Part shown: piece by piece, positions 5,832 through 9,535 of the stretch
How the letters are laid out: every line of letters begins with the position of its first letter
Position numbering within the stretch: position 1 is the first letter of the stretch
NCBI GenBank assembly: GCA_021802165.1
Contig: JAKAAU010000043.1
Span: forward strand, 1-9,535
Reading direction: 5' to 3'
Origin: Thermoplasmata archaeon
Lineage (GTDB): Archaea; Thermoplasmatota; Thermoplasmata; Thermoplasmatales; Thermoplasmataceae
Length of the DNA: 9,535 bases
Notes under the pieces: generated by a model
Seen by the model: the letters and a program-made list of their open reading frames with translations, nothing else
Told to the model about the DNA's origin: nothing
Database searches by the model: none
Translations under genes and position numbers: made by a program

Positions 5832-6521
5832 TTAAACATAATATTTCCTTAACTTTTCGTAAATATTTTCGTCTTTAATAAGTACTTTCAGTTTACCCAG
5901 CATTTTATCATGATCATACTTAAATTTTTTCATGGTTATAATTTCATTTTCAGTATCTATAACCGCATAGGAGGGTTTTCCTGTAAAATCCCTGGGCTGT
6001 CCAGCACTTCCGGGATTTATTATTTTATTTCTGTAAATCATCATAAAATGGGTGTGTCCAACCATAATATACCTGTAATTATTAAAAAACTGCTTATCCC
6101 TGAACACCTTTTCGGCCTCATTTGCGAACAGATATCCGTCGAGATTATTATATGGCGATGCATGCACCAGATATGCCTTTCCATTACCGGTGTCCAGTTC
6201 ATAATTAGTATGGAAAGTTTTCAGGAAGTCCAGATCAGACTTGCTTAAAAGTTTCATGCTTATATTCTCCCTTGTATAATCACTTAACTCCAGCATATCA
6301 AATGAACAGTTGCATGAAGCTCCCGTAAGAACCGCGTTATCATGATTTCCCATTATATTTACATCACTGTTGCTTTTTAGGAAATCTAGAACCTTTTCCG
6401 GCTCAGGGCCGTAATCAACAGCGTCTCCAAGGAAGACCATTTTATCATATTTCTCTCCATTTACCAGTGTTTCCAGCGCATCAAAATTCCCATGTACATC
6501 GGATATCACAAGAAGTTTCAT
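5832..6521 (-). CDS. calcineurin-like metallophosphoesterase (YfcE/MJ0936-like fold, 229 aa)
   Basis: This is a soluble two-metal phosphoesterase. The full motif set is present in order: DVHGN (D8, H10), GDAVDYGP (D33), GNHD (N59-D61), VHASP (H120) and GHTH (H156, H158), followed by NPGSAGQPRD (169-178), typical of small archaeal and bacterial members. Length is normal. Members hydrolyse phosphodiesters or phosphomonoesters; the natural substrate is not readable from the motifs. A CNC at residues 70-72, in an insert after the GNHD strand, is unusual but may be incidental. The C-terminal 30 residues are basic and helical. It is divergent from arsR, and the 88-bp shared gap holds ATATGT/ACATAT half-sites overlapping its own TATA region, so control by ArsR is possible. 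Confidence 0.88.
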   Translation of the reverse strand: MKLLVISDVHGNFDALETLVNGEKYDKMVFLGDAVDYGPEPEKVLDFLKSNSDVNIMGNHDNAVLTGASCNCSFDMLELSDYTRENISMKLLSKSDLDFLKTFHTNYELDTGNGKAYLVHASPYNNLDGYLFANEAEKVFRDKQFFNNYRYIMVGHTHFMMIYRNKIINPGSAGQPRDFTGKPSYAVIDTENEIITMKKFKYDHDKMLGKLKVLIKDENIYEKLRKYYV

Positions 6522-6543
6522 AAATCTGTTATAATAATGGTGT

Positions 6544-6554
6544 ATTTATTTTAT
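6544..6554 (-). promoter_or_regulatory. TATA-like box for the phosphoesterase gene
   Basis: On the minus strand this reads ATAAAATAAAT, centred about 28 bases upstream of ATG 6521. It overlaps the first ATATGT half-site of the putative ArsR operator by two bases. Confidence 0.5.
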
Positions 6555-6590
6555 ATGTTAATTTTTACATATGAATAATTATTTATATGT
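6553..6590. promoter_or_regulatory. putative ArsR operator: three ATATGT/ACATAT half-sites
   Basis: ATATGT (6553-6558) and ACATAT (6567-6572) form an inverted repeat with an 8-base spacer. A third half-site, ATATGT (6585-6590), makes a second inverted pair with the middle one (12-base spacer). The outer two lie in near-identical direct repeats of about 15 bases, TTTATATGT(T)AATTTT. The third half-site overlaps the arsR TATA box and the first touches the phosphoesterase TATA region, as expected for a repressor that blocks TBP binding. That ArsR binds here is inference from location and symmetry. Confidence 0.42.
6581..6590 (+). promoter_or_regulatory. TATA box of the arsR-arsB operon
   Basis: ATTTATATGT is centred about 25 bases upstream of the arsR ATG at 6610, which predicts a leaderless message. 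No Shine-Dalgarno site precedes arsR. The box overlaps an operator half-site. Confidence 0.58.
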
Positions 6591-6609
6591 AATTTTAATT
6601 TCATGTTGA

Positions 6610-6927
6610 ATGGAAAAAATCACGGATTTGAATATTTACAAAATGTTATCTGATGAAATAAGGCTCAAGATATTGAAAATGTTATCACTTAAAAACATGG
6701 CGGTTGGAGAAATCGTAGAAGAAACAGGGATGGATCAGCCACTGATTTCCCATAAACTCAGGGAATTGAGGGAGAATGGTTTGGCAGCAAGTTACAGATC
6801 CGGAAAAAACGTAATATATTCACTGTCCAGTGAATCTTTAAAAAATGTTATTTCTGTGGTTGAGGAAGCAGGAAATACGGTTGATTATGTGTGCAACTGC
6901 ATTGAATGCAAAGAGCATGATGAATGA
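6610..6927 (+). CDS. arsR: ArsR-family winged-helix repressor with C-terminal CxCxxC (105 aa)
   Basis: This is a small dimeric metalloregulator. Residues 7-72 form the ArsR winged helix: ALSDE-like start (MLSDEIRLKILKML, 12-25), recognition helix MDQPLISHKLRELRENGL (41-58) and the wing YRSGKNVIYSLS (62-73). The classic metal site in helix 3 (ELCVCDL in plasmid-type ArsR) is absent; the matching segment is NMAVGEIVEETG. The only cysteines are C95, C97 and C100 at the very end (VCNCIECKEH), with H103 near. As in acidophile ArsR proteins with end-located cysteine sites, these are the likely ligands for arsenite or antimonite. The reading frame overlaps arsB by four bases (ATGA), so translation is coupled. 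The operator-like repeats upstream suggest autorepression. An ATG at 6603 is out of frame. Confidence 0.88.
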   Translation: MEKITDLNIYKMLSDEIRLKILKMLSLKNMAVGEIVEETGMDQPLISHKLRELRENGLAASYRSGKNVIYSLSSESLKNVISVVEEAGNTVDYVCNCIECKEHDE

Positions 6928-8213
6928 CTTTATTATTTTATCTTTCCCTACTTATTTTTGCAGTTACACTGTTGATGGTTCTCATAAAACCCAGGAATAT
7001 AGGAATAGGATATTCCGCAATGGCCGGAGCTGTCATTACTGTACTTCTCGGTATTTCAACACTCAGTGATATCATACAGGTATGGGATATAGTATGGAAT
7101 GCAACATTCACTTTTATATCAGTTATTATTATCTCACTTATACTGGATGAGGCAGGATTTTTTGAATATGTAGCATATAAAATTGCCATATTCTCCAGGG
7201 GATGTGGAAAAAAGCTATTTATACTGATCATACTTCTCGGATCCCTAATATCCGCGGTATTTGCCAATGACGGAACGGCACTTATACTTACACCTATTGT
7301 TTATGCCATACTCTACAGATCCGGAACGCCGAAGAACAAGATTATACCCTTCATAATGGCAACCGGTTTTATTGCAGATACATCCAGCATACCATTCATA
7401 GTCAGTAATCTTGTAAATCTGGTGACTGCAGGGTACTTCCATATTACATTTTCGAGATACACCGAAATCATGCTTATTCCTGATGCCGTATCAATAGCTG
7501 CAAGCATACTTGTTCTCTATATATATTACAGAAAAACTATAGTCAATGATTTTCATATTGACAGGGGTGTTGACCCTGCGTCTTTTATTAAAGATAAGAG
7601 GATATTTCTTCTGGCTTTTCCACTTACACTGCTTCTTATGATTCTATACTTCGTTTCCGGATTTGTTGGAGTTCCCATTTCCTTTATAGCTATTCCATTT
7701 GCCATGTTATTTTATATACTGGCAAGAACCGGTGGAAAAATTGATGCAAATCATGTAATAAAAATTGCCCCATGGCAGATAGTGTTTTTTTCACTGGGTA
7801 TGTATATAATAGTATTCGGTGTAAGCAATAATGGCCTGGATGCAATATATGTTGGTATACTTGAATACTTCAACGGTTTTTCCGGACCGTTGCCTGTGAT
7901 ATTCAGCGGATTCTTCTTTGCATTGAACGCTGCCTTCATGAACAATATGCCATCTGTTATGATCGGAGATATTGCGATTTCAGGGCTAGCACATCCAGGA
8001 ATTCTCATGTACGCTAATGTCATAGGAAACGATATTGGACCTAAATTTACACCCATAGGTTCACTGGCAACTCTCCTGTGGATATACACGCTTGAGAGAA
8101 AAAATGCAATTAAAATATCTGTATCATATTACATGAAAACAGGCTTTATTCTTGCTGTTCCTGTTCTATTTATGACGCTTCTATCCCTATACTTAACCTC
8201 ATTAATTATATAA
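6924..8213 (+). CDS. arsB: arsenite/antimonite efflux permease ArsB (429 aa)
   Basis: This is an integral membrane pump that exports arsenite or antimonite, driven by ion gradient or by an ArsA ATPase if one exists elsewhere; no arsA is in this window. The length equals that of classical ArsB. Diagnostic motifs are WNATFTF (58-64), ILDEAGFFE (73-81), FANDGTALILTP (113-124), ADTSSIPFIVSNLVN (151-165), NNMPSV (340-345) and NVIGNDIGPKFTPIGS (365-380). These separate it from NhaD and citrate carriers of the same ion transporter superfamily. About 11-12 membrane helices are visible, with a soluble loop at about 203-227. It starts on the ATGA overlap with arsR, without a strong ribosome site. The 3' end overlaps homocitrate synthase by 12 bp tail to tail. 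Confidence 0.93.
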   Translation: MTLLFYLSLLIFAVTLLMVLIKPRNIGIGYSAMAGAVITVLLGISTLSDIIQVWDIVWNATFTFISVIIISLILDEAGFFEYVAYKIAIFSRGCGKKLFILIILLGSLISAVFANDGTALILTPIVYAILYRSGTPKNKIIPFIMATGFIADTSSIPFIVSNLVNLVTAGYFHITFSRYTEIMLIPDAVSIAASILVLYIYYRKTIVNDFHIDRGVDPASFIKDKRIFLLAFPLTLLLMILYFVSGFVGVPISFIAIPFAMLFYILARTGGKIDANHVIKIAPWQIVFFSLGMYIIVFGVSNNGLDAIYVGILEYFNGFSGPLPVIFSGFFFALNAAFMNNMPSVMIGDIAISGLAHPGILMYANVIGNDIGPKFTPIGSLATLLWIYTLERKNAIKISVSYYMKTGFILAVPVLFMTLLSLYLTSLII

Positions 8214-9320
8214 TGAATCTACGACTTCCCTAAGGTCCTCATCTGAATAAACCGTATTATTGCTCTTAATATGAGCCAGAACCTTTGATATTTCACCGTC
8301 CTTTAAATCAATCCCCATACCGGTGAGCTTTTCACGGAGCGCGTGTTTTCCTGAATATTTATCAATTGTAAAGTTGCGGTGCATTCCCAGCAATGATGGA
8401 TCCATAAATTCGTAGGTACTAGCATTGCTGATAATTCCATCAACGTGCACCCCGGACTTATGTGTAAAAGCATAATTTCCGGTGACTGGATAATTAGCAG
8501 GCATATTAATTCCTGTATACTCTTCAATCTTACTGGAAAGTGGTTTAAGCTGTAGCAGATCGGCTGCATCTATATCCATATGGTATTTCATCAGGACGGC
8601 CATCACCTGTGTAGGCGTAATTCCCACCCTTTCACCGAGACCGTTCACGGTTGTGTGTATTATACTTGCACCTGATTCAAGGGCTGCAAGGCTATTTGCA
8701 GGTGCCATGCCCATATCATTGTGCCCATGGAAATCGTATTGTACGCCCTTTATATCGGAAATATTGTTAAATATAAACCTTGTTTTCTCCGGTGTGAGTA
8801 TCCCCAGTGTATCAGCTATTGATACTCTGTCTGCTCCAGCATCCACCGCGGTTTTTATGATGCCCCTGAGAAAATTGAGATCTGTTCTTGATGCGTCTTC
8901 TGCTGTGAACCTTACGGGAATCCCGGTGGAAGCCGCGTAGCTTATAGCATCATAAATAATATCCAGGGCTTCTAACTTGCTTTTATGTGTTTTGTAAAGT
9001 AAATGCATATCACTTACACCGTAAAAAATTGCAATCCTATCCACATTCAATGAAGCTGCTGAATCCACATCAGAAGCAACAGCCCGACTGTGCGCGATTA
9101 TTTCTGATTTGATGATGCCGGACGCTTTCAAATCCATAATGTCCCTTATCCCGGAATATATATCCTCTGACACCAGTGGATGCCCTGCCTCTATCATTGC
9201 CACCCTTGCATTAGAGAGCATTGTGGCAATCTCTACTCTCTGTTTTCGGTTGAAAAGTACACCGGGGGTTTGTTCCCCTTCCCTCAAGGTTGAATCCAGT
9301 ATGCCTGATCTTATAACCAT
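8202..9320 (-). CDS. hcs: homocitrate synthase, archaeal lysine-pathway type, without C-terminal regulatory domain (372 aa)
   Basis: This is a DRE-TIM metallolyase that condenses acetyl-CoA with 2-oxoglutarate to homocitrate, the first step of aminoadipate/lysine synthesis. Seen motifs are LDSTLREGEQTPG (8-20, metal Asp and catalytic Arg), AHSRA (77-81), RFTAEDASRTD (137-147), DFHGHND (196-202, metal His198 and His200), NGLGERVGITP (226-236) and THKSGVH (286-292). The RFTAED and AHSRA stretches, as I recall them, match homocitrate synthases of Sulfolobus and Thermus better than isopropylmalate or citramalate synthases, but specificity is not proven. The Sulfolobus type carries a RAM/ACT-like domain after residue about 380; here the protein ends at once. 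ATG 9320 has a TATA-like box upstream. It is divergent from the kinase-like gene and shares a spaced promoter motif with the dehydratase operon. Confidence 0.82.
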   Translation of the reverse strand: MVIRSGILDSTLREGEQTPGVLFNRKQRVEIATMLSNARVAMIEAGHPLVSEDIYSGIRDIMDLKASGIIKSEIIAHSRAVASDVDSAASLNVDRIAIFYGVSDMHLLYKTHKSKLEALDIIYDAISYAASTGIPVRFTAEDASRTDLNFLRGIIKTAVDAGADRVSIADTLGILTPEKTRFIFNNISDIKGVQYDFHGHNDMGMAPANSLAALESGASIIHTTVNGLGERVGITPTQVMAVLMKYHMDIDAADLLQLKPLSSKIEEYTGINMPANYPVTGNYAFTHKSGVHVDGIISNASTYEFMDPSLLGMHRNFTIDKYSGKHALREKLTGMGIDLKDGEISKVLAHIKSNNTVYSDEDLREVVDSLYN

Positions 9321-9344
9321 AATATCAAAAGTACATTAAAAACG

Positions 9345-9356
9345 AATAAATAAAAT
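9345..9356 (-). promoter_or_regulatory. TATA-like box for homocitrate synthase
   Basis: On the minus strand this reads ATTTTATTTATT, centred about 30 bases from ATG 9320. It is A/T-rich and in about the right place, though weaker than the other boxes. It is flanked by ACGAA (9342-9346) and TTCGT (9358-9362), a small dyad around the box. Confidence 0.4.
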
Positions 9357-9357
9357 T

Positions 9358-9386
9358 TTCGTATTGTTTTTACTAATTTCGTACTA
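9358..9386. promoter_or_regulatory. TTCGTA-N7-TACTA element in the hcs / kinase intergenic region
   Basis: TTCGTA (9358-9363), seven bases, then TACTA (9371-9375) repeats the arrangement at 2813-2830 before the dehydratase operon with identical spacing. A second TTCGTA (9378-9383) and a second TACTA (9382-9386), overlapping, follow. The element lies immediately upstream of the hcs TATA box and about 60-85 bases before the kinase start. A shared transcription factor is a hypothesis. Confidence 0.33.
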
Positions 9387-9412
9387 TTATAATCTACAAA
9401 CTTTAGAAAAAA

Positions 9413-9421
9413 GAATTTTAA
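9413..9421 (+). promoter_or_regulatory. weak TATA-like box for the BadF-type gene
   Basis: GAATTTTAA, preceded by a run of adenines, is centred about 26 bases upstream of ATG 9443. The alternative TTATAATC at 9387-9394 would give a leader of about 26 bases, but no ribosome site is seen before the ATG, so the nearer box is preferred. Confidence 0.33.
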
Positions 9422-9442
9422 CCAGTTATTATTACATGAAGC

Positions 9443-9535
9443 ATGATACTTGCAGTGGATGGTGGAGGCACAAAGACGGTTGCAATCATAGTTGATGAGA
9501 ATTCTAAGGAATTACTGGGAACAGGAATTTCAGGA
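9443..9535 (+). CDS. BadF/BadG/BcrA/BcrD-type ATPase or sugar kinase, N-terminal 31 codons (cut by window edge)
   Basis: The visible part starts [12 protein letters not shown], the phosphate-1 loop of the ASKHA (sugar kinase/Hsc70/actin) fold in the form typical of the BadF/BadG family, which includes N-acetylglucosamine kinases. It continues with a strand VAIIVDE and a turn ending LGTGISG, as in those kinases. From memory, a Thermoplasma 2-keto-3-deoxygluconate kinase is of an unusual class possibly related to this family, so a sugar-acid kinase of the Entner-Doudoroff route is one candidate. Too little is visible to choose. An upstream ATG at 9436 is out of frame. It is divergent from homocitrate synthase. 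Confidence 0.7.
   Translation, partial: MILAVDGGGTKTVAIIVDENSKELLGTGISG

Noticed and set aside
6845..7069. 74-codon frame across the arsR/arsB junction
   Set aside because: Both real frames are strongly supported by motifs and share the ATGA overlap.
1..9535. CRISPR array, prophage, toxin-antitoxin or defence island
   Set aside because: No regularly spaced repeats, and none of the genes belongs to such systems; the content is metabolic, transport and housekeeping.

Overview
The window looks like chromosome of a Thermoplasmatales-type euryarchaeon (Ferroplasma, Acidiplasma, Picrophilus or relatives); the genus is inference. The evidence is as follows. The DNA is A+T-rich. The left edge carries the C-terminus of the small subunit of the euryarchaeal replicative polymerase PolD. 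Nearly every transcription unit has an A/T-rich TATA-like box centred about 24-28 bases upstream of its start codon, as expected for leaderless archaeal mRNAs. Clear GGTGAT ribosome-binding sites appear only at internal or small reading frames. The homocitrate synthase resembles the enzyme of the archaeal alpha-aminoadipate lysine route, and an arsenite resistance pair suits an acidic, metal-rich habitat.

Layout from left to right. (a) 1-183: the end of the DP1 (PolD small subunit) gene on the plus strand, interrupted by an in-frame TAA, meeting tail to tail with a small helical hypothetical gene (178-519, minus). (b) 611-1159: a sequon-rich, two-helix surface protein on the plus strand. (c) 1160-1398: a convergent gap with a perfect hairpin whose loop is GGAGGA. 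(d) 1399-2508: an MFS transporter on the minus strand. (e) 2509-2864: an AT-rich divergent promoter region. (f) 2871-4617: a two-gene operon for an aconitase-family isomerase/hydratase (isopropylmalate dehydratase or homoaconitase type). (g) 4612-5781: a second MFS transporter, followed on the same strand by a metallophosphoesterase (5832-6521). (h) 6610-8213: an arsR-arsB operon. (i) 8202-9320: homocitrate synthase on the minus strand. (j) 9443-9535: the start of a BadF/BadG-type sugar kinase or ATPase, cut by the window edge.

How the genes fit together. The aconitase-like pair and homocitrate synthase could perform the first steps of 2-oxoglutarate-to-aminoadipate (lysine) synthesis. The dehydratase pair belongs to a divergent subfamily, so leucine or another branched hydroxy-acid substrate is equally possible. 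The promoter region of the dehydratase operon and the hcs/kinase intergenic region share a spaced motif, TTCGTA-N7-TACTA. ArsR with ArsB forms a self-contained arsenite sensing and efflux unit. Its ATATGT/ACATAT half-sites lie across both divergent TATA boxes, so the neighbouring phosphoesterase may be co-controlled.

No CRISPR array, tRNA, rRNA, complete insertion sequence or integrase was seen. I found no obvious new multi-gene system. The most unusual items are the stop codon inside DP1, the apparent one-base loss at the start of the small dehydratase subunit, the GGAGGA-loop hairpin, and an ArsR whose only cysteines form a C-terminal CxCxxC.
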